Shown here: positions 17,551 through 26,760 of the stretch, in pieces
Layout of the letters: each line of letters opens with the position of its first letter
Numbering within the stretch: position 1 is the stretch's first letter
NCBI GenBank assembly: GCA_021772015.1
Contig: JAETNS010000012.1
Span: 1 to 64,000 of the forward strand
DNA length: 64,000 nucleotides
Direction: 5' to 3'
Source of the DNA: Prevotellaceae bacterium
Lineage (GTDB): Bacteria; Bacteroidota; Bacteroidia; Bacteroidales; Muribaculaceae
Position numbers and translations under genes: made by a program
Notes under the pieces: generated by a model
The model's input: the letters and a program-made list of their open reading frames with translations, nothing else
Databases searched by the model: none
Told to the model about the DNA's origin: nothing

Positions 17551-19665
17551 TTATTTGACAAGCCCGCGCTGATGGAGGATAGCGTCAGCAGATGGTTTGC
17601 GTCCGGCGAAAGATTCGTACAGAATCATGGGGTCGTCTGACGAGCCGCTTTCGAGGATATGCTTGATTTTTGCGGCAAGTTCAGGATTGAAAGCCCCGTT
17701 CTCACGGAAGAATTGGTATGCGTCCGCGTCAAATACCTCGGCCCACAGATATGTGTAATATCCCGACGCGTAACCATCATCTCCAAAGACATGCTTGAAA
17801 TATGGCGAACGATAACGGAATGTCAGCTGTGACGGCATTCCGATCTTTTCAGCAACCTGTTTTTCAAAAGCGTCGACATCGATGTCTTTGTCAGGGTTAA
17901 CATGACCCCAGTTCAGGTCAAGCAATGCCGCTCCGGCCAATTCCGTAGTCATGAATCCCATATTGTGTTTTGAGGCAGCATTTATTTTCTGGACAAGAGA
18001 GTCTGGAATCAGTTCGCCTGTCTTGTAATGATGGGCGTAGACTTTCAGCATTTCAGGATTAAAAGCCCAATGCTCGTGGAACTGCGAGGGGAATTCGACA
18101 AAATCGCGGTCTACTGATGTTCCGCTCTGGCTCTTGAGCCTAACCTTGGAAAGCATTCCATGAAGGCCATGTCCGAATTCATGGAACATTGTCTGGACAT
18201 CATCAATTGACAATAGCGCGGGAGCGTCAGCTGTGGGAGGGGCAAAATTCCCCACATTATATACAATAGGACGTTCCACCGAGCCGTCAGGATTTACCCA
18301 TGAGGTTTTCAGTTCCTCCATCCAGGCACCCTGGCGTTTGGATGGACGGGTGAAATAATCGGTCATGAAGACTGCGAGATGTTTCCCATTCTCGTCCTTG
18401 ACATCGTATACCTTGACATCGGGATGGTATTTCGGGGCATCTGGCATCTCCTCGAAGGTTAATCCATATAGGCGGTTAGCCATAGCGAATATCCCTTTAC
18501 GTACTGAATCAACCGCGAAGTAAGGCCGGATTTCAGCTTCATTGAGGGCGTAATCACGTTGGCGGACCTTCTCGGCGAAATAGTAATAGTCCCACGGGGC
18601 GATCTCAAAGTCGTTGCCAAGAGAGTTGCTAAGTTCTTGCATTGTTTTCACTTCCTCCGCGACTTTTGCTTTGGCGGGAACAAAAATCTTCATAAGAAGC
18701 TCTTCTGCTGCCTCCGGAGTCTTGGCCATTTTGTCTGCGGTCATGTATGACGCGAAATCCTTGTAGCCGAGCAGCTGGGCTTTTTTTGCCCTCTCTTTAA
18801 GAATCTGGTTGATCAACGGACGATTATCGTTTTCTCCTATAGTCGCGTTTGTGGTATAGCCACGCCACATCTTTTCTCTCAGGTCGCGGCTGTCGGCATA
18901 TTGCAGAACGGCCAGACGGCTGGGAGCATGAAGAGTGAACACCCATTTTCCTTCTTTGCCGCGCTCTTTGGCTTCGGAAGCCGCATTGTCAACCGTAGAC
19001 TGGGGGAGACCCGCAAGATCTTCTTCCTTGTCGACAACGATCTCGAAGGCATTGTTGGCGTTCAAAAGGTTTTTATTGTATTTGAGATACAATTCCGTCA
19101 GTTTGCCATTGACCTCCTTAAGCTGCGCCTGCTTGTCGGCGGGGAGCAATGCCCCACGGCGGACAAACTGCACATAAGTGTCGGTTATGGCACGACGTTC
19201 GTCGAGGGGCTGGTTGACGGTGTCGATATTCTCATATAGAGTCTTCACGCGGTCAAACAACCCTTGGTTCATCATCATTTCATCTGTGAAGGCAGTGTAT
19301 TTCGGCATAAGCCGTTCGGTGACTTCCGTCAACTCGGGAGAAGAATCAGCTTCTGCCAAAGCGAACATCACAGAAACAACCCGGTCGAGCGTCGGACTTA
19401 GGTTGTCAAGCGGGAGGATCGTGTTGTCAAATGTAGGAGCATCCGGGTTTGACGTGATGGAATCAATGGAAGCTTTGGCTTCAGCTATTCCGGCTTCAAA
19501 CGCGGGTTCATAATCAGAGATTTGAATCTCCTCGAAAGGAGGGATGCCATATGGCGTGTCATAGGCTTTCATGAAAGGGTTTTCCTTCTCCTGTTTGCCA
19601 CAACCGGACAGGAATACCGCTCCGGCAGCCGCCATGCAGCAGAATCCGATAATGATTGGTTTCAT
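17551..19665 (-). CDS. dcp: M3-family peptidyl-dipeptidase (Dcp-like), lipoprotein
   Basis: The 704-residue zinc metallopeptidase begins with a lipoprotein signal ending in LSGCG, so it is probably anchored in the periplasm or outer membrane. The zinc site HEFGH is in the segment MFHEFGHGLHGML, with the third ligand Glu downstream. Flanking motifs such as GHVNPDKDIDVDAFEK and GYASGYYTYLWAEVFDADA are typical of Dcp. It removes C-terminal dipeptides from peptides. The gene stands alone and ends at the terminator near 17462-17501. Confidence 0.93.
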   Translation of the reverse strand: MKPIIIGFCCMAAAGAVFLSGCGKQEKENPFMKAYDTPYGIPPFEEIQISDYEPAFEAGIAEAKASIDSITSNPDAPTFDNTILPLDNLSPTLDRVVSVMFALAEADSSPELTEVTERLMPKYTAFTDEMMMNQGLFDRVKTLYENIDTVNQPLDERRAITDTYVQFVRRGALLPADKQAQLKEVNGKLTELYLKYNKNLLNANNAFEIVVDKEEDLAGLPQSTVDNAASEAKERGKEGKWVFTLHAPSRLAVLQYADSRDLREKMWRGYTTNATIGENDNRPLINQILKERAKKAQLLGYKDFASYMTADKMAKTPEAAEELLMKIFVPAKAKVAEEVKTMQELSNSLGNDFEIAPWDYYYFAEKVRQRDYALNEAEIRPYFAVDSVRKGIFAMANRLYGLTFEEMPDAPKYHPDVKVYDVKDENGKHLAVFMTDYFTRPSKRQGAWMEELKTSWVNPDGSVERPIVYNVGNFAPPTADAPALLSIDDVQTMFHEFGHGLHGMLSKVRLKSQSGTSVDRDFVEFPSQFHEHWAFNPEMLKVYAHHYKTGELIPDSLVQKINAASKHNMGFMTTELAGAALLDLNWGHVNPDKDIDVDAFEKQVAEKIGMPSQLTFRYRSPYFKHVFGDDGYASGYYTYLWAEVFDADAYQFFRENGAFNPELAAKIKHILESGSSDDPMILYESFAGRKPSADAILHQRGLVK

Positions 19666-19718
19666 AATGCTGTTAGGTTAGAGTGAATATTGAGGATATG
19701 ATAGCATAATTTGAAAAG

Positions 19719-20915
19719 CTATCGATTTATAAGATCGATGCCCTTGAGATTACGGTCAATTGAGGGGGCGTTTTCCGACCATAAAAAACGGGTCTGGATG
19801 GGGTAGTGGTCCGACCGGTCGAAATCAAATTTCCTGAAATCAACAGCATCGAGTTTTCCACGATACAATATATGGTCGATCTGGAAATAAAACCGGTTGG
19901 CATGGTATGTGATGACCGGACCGCATCCTGCCATGGAAAACGCACTTTTGAAATCATCTTTTGCAAGCTGACGAATAGCGTAACAGTCTTGTATGTCATT
20001 GAAATCTCCGGCAATTATGACGTTGTCGATGCCTATCGAATCTATTTGCCGGCGTATCATCCTGGCCTGCGCGGCACGATTGCGGAAGGCTTTTGACAAC
20101 TTTGACAACAACTTGCGTTTCGCGCCGGAGATGGCTTTGCGGCCTCCTTCTCCCTCGGTGATTTCATGATAGAGGGCTTTGTCTGAACTGTCAAGCCCGA
20201 TTGACTGCAAATGGGCGCTTACAATAAGGGTGCGATGTCCCTGGATTTCCGCAACCACGGCGAGATGAAATGCTGATTGATCCTCTAATTTTGGAAGATC
20301 AATAGGATATATCGGGTATTTTGACAATATCCCGTTGCCTGCACCTATAACCCGGTAAGGATATTGTGAATGAATCGAATCAAGAAGCGCGGGAGATATT
20401 ATGCGGTGGTTCGGCTTGAGGGTCCACCAGAACTCCTGCAGGCATACGATGTCGGGATTCTGACGTACAATAAATGACATTGTCGGATTTGAATATCCGG
20501 CCATAGCTTCTTCATATAGGCGCGTGGTGTCTTTTGGAGTGGGAAGCTGTTTCCGAAAATCATTCAATCCATATACATTATAGCTCATGAAGGTGAAACT
20601 TCTTGATTCTTCCTGTGGCGTGAGCTTGTCTCGTGAGAAATTCAAGGGGCAGAAACTCAGCAATGGGCCCATACACAAGATTATGGTCACGCCCGGAATT
20701 ATCGCCATGAGACGGTTGAAGAACAAATCGGCTATTACCGCGATAACTGTAAGCGATATCCAGAATGGGAATGTCATGGCCAATATCGCAGGAATGGATG
20801 TAGTCTCGGGGTTGACCACTCCTCCATAGGCAGCCATTAGAGTGACTAATGAAAGCAAGCCATTTGTGACATAACCTGCGATTGATAATATCTTCAGTAT
20901 AGTTTCCTTGTTCAC
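19719..20915 (-). CDS. Membrane-anchored endonuclease/exonuclease/phosphatase-family protein
   Basis: The protein has 398 residues. Three N-terminal membrane spans cover about residues 10-100. They are followed by an EEP domain with MSYNVYGLND, CLQEFWW (metal-binding Glu), VSAHLQSIGLDS, IIAGDFNDIQ and a C-terminal RSDHYPI. These are the Mg-binding and catalytic residues of the DNase I/AP endonuclease superfamily. Membrane-attached relatives are common in Bacteroidota; the substrate (nucleic acid, phospholipid head group or phosphoester) is unknown. It is followed upstream by two rhomboid genes on the same strand. Confidence 0.85.
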   Translation of the reverse strand: MNKETILKILSIAGYVTNGLLSLVTLMAAYGGVVNPETTSIPAILAMTFPFWISLTVIAVIADLFFNRLMAIIPGVTIILCMGPLLSFCPLNFSRDKLTPQEESRSFTFMSYNVYGLNDFRKQLPTPKDTTRLYEEAMAGYSNPTMSFIVRQNPDIVCLQEFWWTLKPNHRIISPALLDSIHSQYPYRVIGAGNGILSKYPIYPIDLPKLEDQSAFHLAVVAEIQGHRTLIVSAHLQSIGLDSSDKALYHEITEGEGGRKAISGAKRKLLSKLSKAFRNRAAQARMIRRQIDSIGIDNVIIAGDFNDIQDCYAIRQLAKDDFKSAFSMAGCGPVITYHANRFYFQIDHILYRGKLDAVDFRKFDFDRSDHYPIQTRFLWSENAPSIDRNLKGIDLINR

Positions 20916-20963
20916 TTTACTAACAAAATATTAGAATAACCATTCTGACATCTCTATTTGGTG

Positions 20964-21698
20964 TCAACTCTCATTCTTTAGATCGAAAAGCTCAAGCCTT
21001 TCAACATCCGAGAGAGAGGCAAACCCTGATTGGCTCGCTTTTTGAATCAGACTAAGCCGATGTGTATGCCTACGAGCCCTTTCCATAGCCTTGCGCGACA
21101 ACCACCGGTCTTGACGGCGCAATACCATGCCGATGCAAACTCCACACAGAACTCCTCCGAAATGTGCGGCCGAGCTTGGGGAGAAGATATCCCTCCCCGC
21201 GAACATGGTGAGTATGGCTATAAGCGCGACCCATTGGACCTTGACATCTCCAATGAATATCATCCGTAGTTTGCGCGACGGAGAGAGGCAGGCGGTGGCA
21301 ATAACAACAGCAATCACTGCAGATGAGGCTCCGACGAGTTCACCGGTCTTTTCTCCAAATGACGCTGCCATTTCATAAGCAATCATGCCACAGATACCTC
21401 CTGCGATGTAAGTTCCCACAGTATGGATCCATCTGCCTTTTATCATCGGACCGAAACCAACAAGCCAAAGCATATTGACCGTAAGGTGGACGAAGCTGCT
21501 ATGTGTGAACATATATGTCACTATCGTCCAAGGCTCTTTTGCGATATCCTGGGACGAGGAAGGCAATGCCAGCAACATCATCATCCTTTCCGGCAGTTCC
21601 GGAAACAGATCTTCGAGCAGCCACCCTGCAAGCATGAGAAAGTAGACAGCCAGATTGGCTGCCACAATAATTAGCGTTGCGCGGGCTGTGCTTGTCAT
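20964..21698 (-). CDS. Rhomboid-family intramembrane serine protease (first of a pair)
   Basis: The 244-residue membrane protein has about six spans. The HLTVNMLWLVGFG segment matches the rhomboid HxxxN helix. The nucleophile region reads VGASSAVIAV (canonical form GxSG, here GASS), and the catalytic His lies in AAHFGGVLCG. A charged cytoplasmic C-terminal tail of about 50 residues follows. It lies 34 bp after the second rhomboid gene in transcription order. The GASS variation leaves the serine in place but merits a check of activity. Confidence 0.85.
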   Translation of the reverse strand: MTSTARATLIIVAANLAVYFLMLAGWLLEDLFPELPERMMMLLALPSSSQDIAKEPWTIVTYMFTHSSFVHLTVNMLWLVGFGPMIKGRWIHTVGTYIAGGICGMIAYEMAASFGEKTGELVGASSAVIAVVIATACLSPSRKLRMIFIGDVKVQWVALIAILTMFAGRDIFSPSSAAHFGGVLCGVCIGMVLRRQDRWLSRKAMERARRHTHRLSLIQKASQSGFASLSDVERLELFDLKNES

Positions 21699-21731
21699 GT
21701 CTATTGCTTGATTTGCGATAATGAGGGCGAA

Positions 21732-22493
21732 TCAGTAAAGCCGGCGCAGTGTGCCTGACTTTTTCCACCATAACAATATGAGGATACCGATCAGCATCCC
21801 TCCAAGATGTGCGAAATGGGCCACGGTGTCGGCTTGGCTGTTGTAAATGCCAAGAAGCAGTTCTATGCCTGCAAAAAGGATAACTGCTGTCCGGGCTTTC
21901 AATGGCACAGGCGGGAACATCAGGTATATACGCATTTGCGGATAAAGGAAGCCGAAGGCAAGAAGTATGCCGTAAATAGCCCCGGACGCACCGACCGTTG
22001 GGGTATGGTAAAGTCCGAGCAACGCGCCCACGGCCGGCTCGTTAGGATTGACTCCGATGTCAAAAAGCTGTCCATAAGTGACGTGGCTACCCCTAAGCAA
22101 TCCACATAACTGGCTGCCGTTTTCAAACAGTCCCGCATAATGATTGATCATGAGCGCGAACACTCCTTCCTGGATCAGGGCTGCGCCAAGTCCGCAACTG
22201 ATATAGTAAAGCAGGAATTTCTGGGATCCAAGAGTGCGCTCGACAATGACACCGAACATCCACAACGAAAACATGTTGAAGAAAATATGCCAGAAATTGG
22301 CATGGATGAACATGTAGCTGACCAGCTGCCAGGGGAGAAACTGATCAGAAGTGAGATAATACAAGGCTCCGTAATTCTCCACTTGCGCCCCGGCACGGGG
22401 CGCGATCGCCATGAAAATATAGATTATGATATTAATAATCAATAGATTCTTAGTTACCGGAGGCAAATCCAGGAATCTGTCTTTAAAACTCAT
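21732..22493 (-). CDS. Rhomboid-family intramembrane serine protease (second of a pair)
   Basis: The start is probably the ATG at 22493 (MSFKDRFLDLPPV), giving 253 residues; the longer frame to 22580 adds a non-conserved leader and runs into the tgt promoter region. Motifs are ANFWHIFFNMFSLWMFG, the active-site GASGAIYGILLAFG, and HFAHLGGMLIG with the catalytic His. It is a six-span rhomboid core. It is transcribed before the rhomboid at 20964 and is divergent from tgt. Confidence 0.9.
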   Translation of the reverse strand: MSFKDRFLDLPPVTKNLLIINIIIYIFMAIAPRAGAQVENYGALYYLTSDQFLPWQLVSYMFIHANFWHIFFNMFSLWMFGVIVERTLGSQKFLLYYISCGLGAALIQEGVFALMINHYAGLFENGSQLCGLLRGSHVTYGQLFDIGVNPNEPAVGALLGLYHTPTVGASGAIYGILLAFGFLYPQMRIYLMFPPVPLKARTAVILFAGIELLLGIYNSQADTVAHFAHLGGMLIGILILLWWKKSGTLRRLY

Positions 22494-22586
22494 AGTTAAG
22501 CAATTAGAAATATGACTGATGTCTGACAGACACTTATCTTGCAAAGTTACGAAATTTTTCGCAAACACCACCACATGCATGATCCC

Positions 22587-22617
22587 TTTTTCCTTCGGGA
22601 AAAAATCACTACCTTTG
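22587..22617 (+). promoter_or_regulatory. Promoter of tgt (Bacteroidota type)
   Basis: A TACCTTTG box at 22610-22617 matches the Bacteroidota -7 consensus TAnnTTTG. A TTTT element at 22587-22590 lies 19 bp upstream, in the place of the -33 TTTG. It is upstream of tgt with a short leader. Confidence 0.6.
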
Positions 22618-22663
22618 CAGACGAAGTCGTCTTAATTATAATTTCATTCTTTTCGACAGACTG

Positions 22664-23794
22664 ATGAGATTCAAACTTGAAGCCAGTCCAAGCGGTACTG
22701 CCGCAAGAGCGGGAAGGATTTCAACCGGCCACGGAGAAATCCTGACTCCGGTCTTTATGCCTGTCGGCACTGTCGGGGCTGTAAAAGGAGTGCACGCGAG
22801 GGAGTTGCGTGATGACATAAAAGCCCAGATCATCCTGGGAAACACATATCATCTTTATTTGCGTCCCGGGACGGAAATACTGCGTAAGGCCGGCGGACTT
22901 CACAAGTTTGAAGGTTGGGAACGCCCCATACTGACAGACTCCGGTGGATTTCAGGTTTTTTCCCTGTCTGAACGGCGCAAACTGACCGAAGAGGGGGCTT
23001 GGTTCAGAAGCCATATTGATGGCTCCAAGCATCTGTTCACTCCCGAAAAAGTTGTCGACATACAGCGGGAAATAGGTTCGGACATAATGATGGCCCTTGA
23101 TGAATGCCCTCCCGGTACCTCCGAATGGGGCTATGCCCGTAAATCCCTTGATTTGACCATGAAATGGCTGCGTAGAGGTTGGAGTCATTTCAATTCAACC
23201 GAACCGTTATATGGTTACAGCCAGGCCTTTTTCCCTATCGTGCAAGGTTGTACATATCCTGATTTGCGACGGGAAGCAGCCTCTCAGGTCGCTGATCTCG
23301 GAGCTGACGGAAATGCAATCGGAGGACTTGCTGTCGGTGAGCCTCCAGAGGTCATGTATGAGATGATAGAGGTGGTGAATGAGATTCTTCCTGTTGATCG
23401 TCCAAGATATCTGATGGGGGTAGGCACACCGGCCAACATACTTGAGGCGATTGACCGAGGAGTTGATATGATGGATTGTGTCATGCCTACCAGAAACGGG
23501 CGTAACGGCATGTTGTTCACTCGCAACGGGGTTATGAACATGCGAAATCTGAAATGGGCTGACGACTTCTCTCCGATTGATGCCGAAAGCGAATGCTTTG
23601 TTGACAGGGTCTATTCAAAAGCATATCTGCGCCATCTCTTCATCGCCGGCGAACTGCTTGCCATGCAGATCGCCTCTATACATAATCTCGCCTTCTACCT
23701 TTGGCTGACAGGTGAGGCGCGCAAACATATCCTTGCCGGAGATTTCCATATCTGGAAACCCCAGATGGTGGAGAGGGTAAGCAGGCGTCTCTGA
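22664..23794 (+). CDS. tgt: Queuine tRNA-ribosyltransferase
   Basis: The 376-residue TIM-barrel enzyme shows TGT motifs: TPVFMPVGTVGAVKG, LGNTYHLYLRPG, LTDSGGFQVFSL with the catalytic Asp, GGLAVGEP, and DCVMPTRNGRNG with the nucleophile Asp. It exchanges guanine 34 for preQ1 in tRNAs with GUN anticodons. The zinc-binding cysteines of the usual C-terminal CxCxxC site are not evident: the equivalent region reads DAESECFVDRVYSKAYLRHLF, with only one cysteine. The gene leads an operon with the LptF/G permease. Confidence 0.93.
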   Translation: MRFKLEASPSGTAARAGRISTGHGEILTPVFMPVGTVGAVKGVHARELRDDIKAQIILGNTYHLYLRPGTEILRKAGGLHKFEGWERPILTDSGGFQVFSLSERRKLTEEGAWFRSHIDGSKHLFTPEKVVDIQREIGSDIMMALDECPPGTSEWGYARKSLDLTMKWLRRGWSHFNSTEPLYGYSQAFFPIVQGCTYPDLRREAASQVADLGADGNAIGGLAVGEPPEVMYEMIEVVNEILPVDRPRYLMGVGTPANILEAIDRGVDMMDCVMPTRNGRNGMLFTRNGVMNMRNLKWADDFSPIDAESECFVDRVYSKAYLRHLFIAGELLAMQIASIHNLAFYLWLTGEARKHILAGDFHIWKPQMVERVSRRL

Positions 23795-23818
23795 TTGGTC
23801 AGTTGTTTTCACGCAGTG

Positions 23819-24946
23819 ATGAAATTACAAAAAATATTACCGAAGATGTCATCCAGACCGACAATGGGATGGAATCCCTTGTCGCTTCTTGACTTGTATA
23901 TTATCAAGAAGTTCCTCGGCACGTATGTGTTCGCCATCATGCTTATCCTGGCGATAACAGTGGTTTTTGACATCAATGAGAAGCTTGATGCGTTCATGCA
24001 AGCCCCGTTGAAAGCCACAATCTTCGATTATTTTTTGAACTTCCTCCCATATTTCGCCAACCAGTTCAGTCCGCTCTTTGTGTTTATAGCGGTCATATTC
24101 TTTACCTCCAAGCTCGCTGACAATTCAGAAATAATCGCCATGCTATCCTCCGGGATGAGTTTCAGGAGACTGCTTAGGCCATATCTGATTTCCGCAGCGG
24201 TTATCGCAGTGGCGACCTATGTCTTGTCTGCCTATATCATTCCTCCGGCCAATGTAAAGCGTATCGCTTACACCAACACATATGTAAAAAACCGTCGTGT
24301 TGATTATGGCGACAACATAATGATGCAGGTCGCGCCCGGCCAGATCGCATACATGAGCCGTTACGACAACACGACCAAAACCGGCTACAGGTTCTCACTT
24401 GAACTATTCAAAGAGAAAAAGCTCGTTTCCAGGATGCAGGCCCAGTCGATAAAATGGGACACCCTTTACCGCTGGCAGGTCCGAGACTATGTCATACGCG
24501 ACTTTGAAGGGAACCGGGAGAAAATAACTCGCGGCTACCAGCTCGACACTGTCATACCTTTTGAACCTCGTGATTTCCTTATATCACGAAACGACCAGGA
24601 AACGCTTTCCACTCCGCAACTGCGACAATACATCGAACGGCAGAAACAACGCGGGGTTGCCAACATACAGGCATTTGAGATTGAATATCAGAAACGTTAC
24701 GCGATGTGTGCGGCAGCCTTCATACTGACAGTCATCGGCATGTCTTTGTCATCCAAAAAGGTCAAAGGCGGCATGGGGGTCAACATCGGCATCGGCCTCC
24801 TTTTGAGCTTCTCCTACATACTGTTCATGACCGTCACTTCCTCATTTGCGGTCTCGGGCATCACATCACCGTTGGTAGCCATGTGGATTCCCAACATCAT
24901 CTATACCGTCATAGCCATCCTTCTCTACCTCAAAGCCTCCCGCTGA
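23819..24946 (+). CDS. LptF/LptG-family permease (LPS transport)
   Basis: An ATG at 23819 gives 375 residues; the frame also opens with a TTG at 23795 directly after tgt. The N-terminus has a membrane helix after LDLYIIKKFLGTYVFAIML, then QFSPLFVFIAVIFFTSKLADNSEIIAMLSSGMS, a beta-rich periplasmic domain in the middle (about 105-270), and three C-terminal spans. This is the YjgP/YjgQ fold of LptF and LptG, which with LptB extract LPS from the inner membrane. Which of the two it is cannot be settled here. Confidence 0.9.
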   Translation: MKLQKILPKMSSRPTMGWNPLSLLDLYIIKKFLGTYVFAIMLILAITVVFDINEKLDAFMQAPLKATIFDYFLNFLPYFANQFSPLFVFIAVIFFTSKLADNSEIIAMLSSGMSFRRLLRPYLISAAVIAVATYVLSAYIIPPANVKRIAYTNTYVKNRRVDYGDNIMMQVAPGQIAYMSRYDNTTKTGYRFSLELFKEKKLVSRMQAQSIKWDTLYRWQVRDYVIRDFEGNREKITRGYQLDTVIPFEPRDFLISRNDQETLSTPQLRQYIERQKQRGVANIQAFEIEYQKRYAMCAAAFILTVIGMSLSSKKVKGGMGVNIGIGLLLSFSYILFMTVTSSFAVSGITSPLVAMWIPNIIYTVIAILLYLKASR

Positions 24947-25051
24947 CGCTAACGTCACTTATCTGGACGTTTGGCTCAAAAATTATATTGCCCTGATTGG
25001 GTTTGTCATGACAGATTTCACTTGAATTTATATTGAATTTATTAAATCAGC

Positions 25052-25119
25052 TTGTTGTGGAGGATTGGAAAAGTTAGTATCTTTGCAGGGACAAACCCGT
25101 CTTGACGCGTTAAGGCGGG
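25052..25119 (+). promoter_or_regulatory. pyrB promoter and leader hairpin
   Basis: A TATCTTTG -7 box lies at 25078-25085, with TTGTTG at 25052-25057 about 20 bp upstream. A leader hairpin follows: cccgtctt (25096-25103) with aaggcggg (25112-25119), one G-U pair. The hairpin could set translation or transcript stability of pyrB; nothing shows UTP control directly. Confidence 0.6.
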
Positions 25120-25153
25120 CTGAATAACATAACAATTACAGACTGTCGTTGCG

Positions 25154-26098
25154 ATGAATCCCAACTCACTCGTTTCTATCGATGATCTCGGCAAGGAAGA
25201 AATCCTTGACATTCTTGCCGACGCTCGTTTCTTTGAGGAAAATCCGAATCATAAGATCCTTGACGGCAAAGTGGTGGCTACTTTGTTTTTTGAACCCTCT
25301 ACCCGTACACGTCTTAGTTTTGAGACTGCGGTCAATCGCCTTGGCGGTCGAGTGATAGGCTTCTCGGATGCAAATACCTCTTCCTCCTCCAAAGGGGAAT
25401 CGTTGAAGGACACGATCAAAATGGTGTCAAACTATGTTGACCTGATCATCATGAGGCATTATCAGGAGGGAGCAGCGAAATATGCCACGACTGTCACTGA
25501 CACGCCGGTGATCAATGCCGGAGACGGTGCCAATCAGCATCCATCCCAGACGATGCTTGACCTATATTCGATCATGAAGACCCAGGGAAAGCTTGACAAC
25601 CTTGAGATCACAATGGTTGGAGATCTCAAGTATGGGCGGACAGTGCACTCGCTTCTCATGGCCATGAGATATTTCAGCCCGAAATTCCGTTTTGTGTCAT
25701 GCCCGGAGCTGGCCATGCCACAGGAATACATAGATCTTTGTGAACGTCTCGCTATCCCATACGAGATCCATACCGAACTGTCGCCTGAAGTAATCAACTC
25801 CACTGACATACTCTATATGACCCGTGTGCAGCGCGAACGTTTTCCTGACCTTGCGGAGTATGAACGTGTCAAGGACTTCTACAGCCTTAACAACGCGATG
25901 CTGGAAGGATCCCGCAGCAACCTCCGTGTCCTTCATCCGCTACCGCGCCTGAACGAGATCTCCGAGGATGTGGATGACAACCCTAAAGCATATTATTTCG
26001 ATCAGGCCCGTAATGGCCTATTCGCGCGCCAGGCGCTTATCTGCCGCGCGCTGGGGATCTCCACTGCTGATATATCGTCAGCCGAAAACTCCAAATGA
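25154..26098 (+). CDS. pyrB: Aspartate carbamoyltransferase catalytic subunit
   Basis: The 314-residue enzyme shows the carbamoyl-phosphate motif [13 protein letters not shown] and [11 protein letters not shown], then HPSQTMLD and the C-terminal HPLPRLNEI. It performs the first committed step of pyrimidine synthesis. In many Bacteroidales the regulatory gene pyrI follows pyrB immediately. Here the next gene starts inside the pyrB stop codon and encodes a flavin reductase, so pyrI is absent at this locus. Confidence 0.95.
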   Translation: MNPNSLVSIDDLGKEEILDILADARFFEENPNHKILDGKVVATLFFEPSTRTRLSFETAVNRLGGRVIGFSDANTSSSSKGESLKDTIKMVSNYVDLIIMRHYQEGAAKYATTVTDTPVINAGDGANQHPSQTMLDLYSIMKTQGKLDNLEITMVGDLKYGRTVHSLLMAMRYFSPKFRFVSCPELAMPQEYIDLCERLAIPYEIHTELSPEVINSTDILYMTRVQRERFPDLAEYERVKDFYSLNNAMLEGSRSNLRVLHPLPRLNEISEDVDDNPKAYYFDQARNGLFARQALICRALGISTADISSAENSK

Positions 26099-26700
26099 CC
26101 ACTTCCGACATGGAGTCCGAACCTCATAACAAGAAACGCAGTTGGAAACCGGGGACGATGATCTATCCTCTCCCTGCTGTGATTGTTACATGTGGCCCCT
26201 CTGTGGAAGATTCCAATATGCTGACTGTCGCATGGGTTGGGACGACTAACACCGATCCGGCCATGTGTTACATCTCGATACGTCCTGAACGTCATTCCTA
26301 TCAGATAATCAAGGATCAGATGGAGTTCACGATAAACCTCACCACTGACTCTATGGCTCGACAGACAGACTGGGCAGGTGTGCGGTCAGGAAAGGACTAT
26401 GACAAATGGAAAGAAACGGGACTGACCCCGGTGGCAGGGATGATGGTCAGATGTCCGTATATCGATGAATCCCCATTGTCTGTCGAATGCAAGGTCACCG
26501 CAATAATTCCACTCGGTTCCCACCACATGTTTCTTGCGAAAGTGGTCAATGTCCTGGCTGACGAGCGCTACATAGATCCGGCTACCGACTGCTTTGATCT
26601 TGGCAGCGCAGGGCTTTTAAATTATACCCACGGTCATTATTACCGACAAGGAGAGGAGATCGGCCGTTTCGGTTTCTCTGTAAAGAAAAGCAAGAAATGA
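26095..26700 (+). CDS. Flavin reductase-like (FMN-binding split-barrel) protein
   Basis: The 201-residue protein begins with [17 protein letters not shown] and continues [29 protein letters not shown], the FMN-binding core of the flavin reductase-like split barrel. It probably binds FMN and reduces flavins or an unknown substrate with NAD(P)H. The start codon overlaps the pyrB stop (ATGA), giving translational coupling. This pairing with pyrB is common in the order, though the role is not known. Confidence 0.85.
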   Translation: MTTSDMESEPHNKKRSWKPGTMIYPLPAVIVTCGPSVEDSNMLTVAWVGTTNTDPAMCYISIRPERHSYQIIKDQMEFTINLTTDSMARQTDWAGVRSGKDYDKWKETGLTPVAGMMVRCPYIDESPLSVECKVTAIIPLGSHHMFLAKVVNVLADERYIDPATDCFDLGSAGLLNYTHGHYYRQGEEIGRFGFSVKKSKK

Positions 26701-26760
26701 CTGACACTTCATCTCATACGGAATTCCTAAAAAAAGTCACAACCCCAAATACCAATCGTT

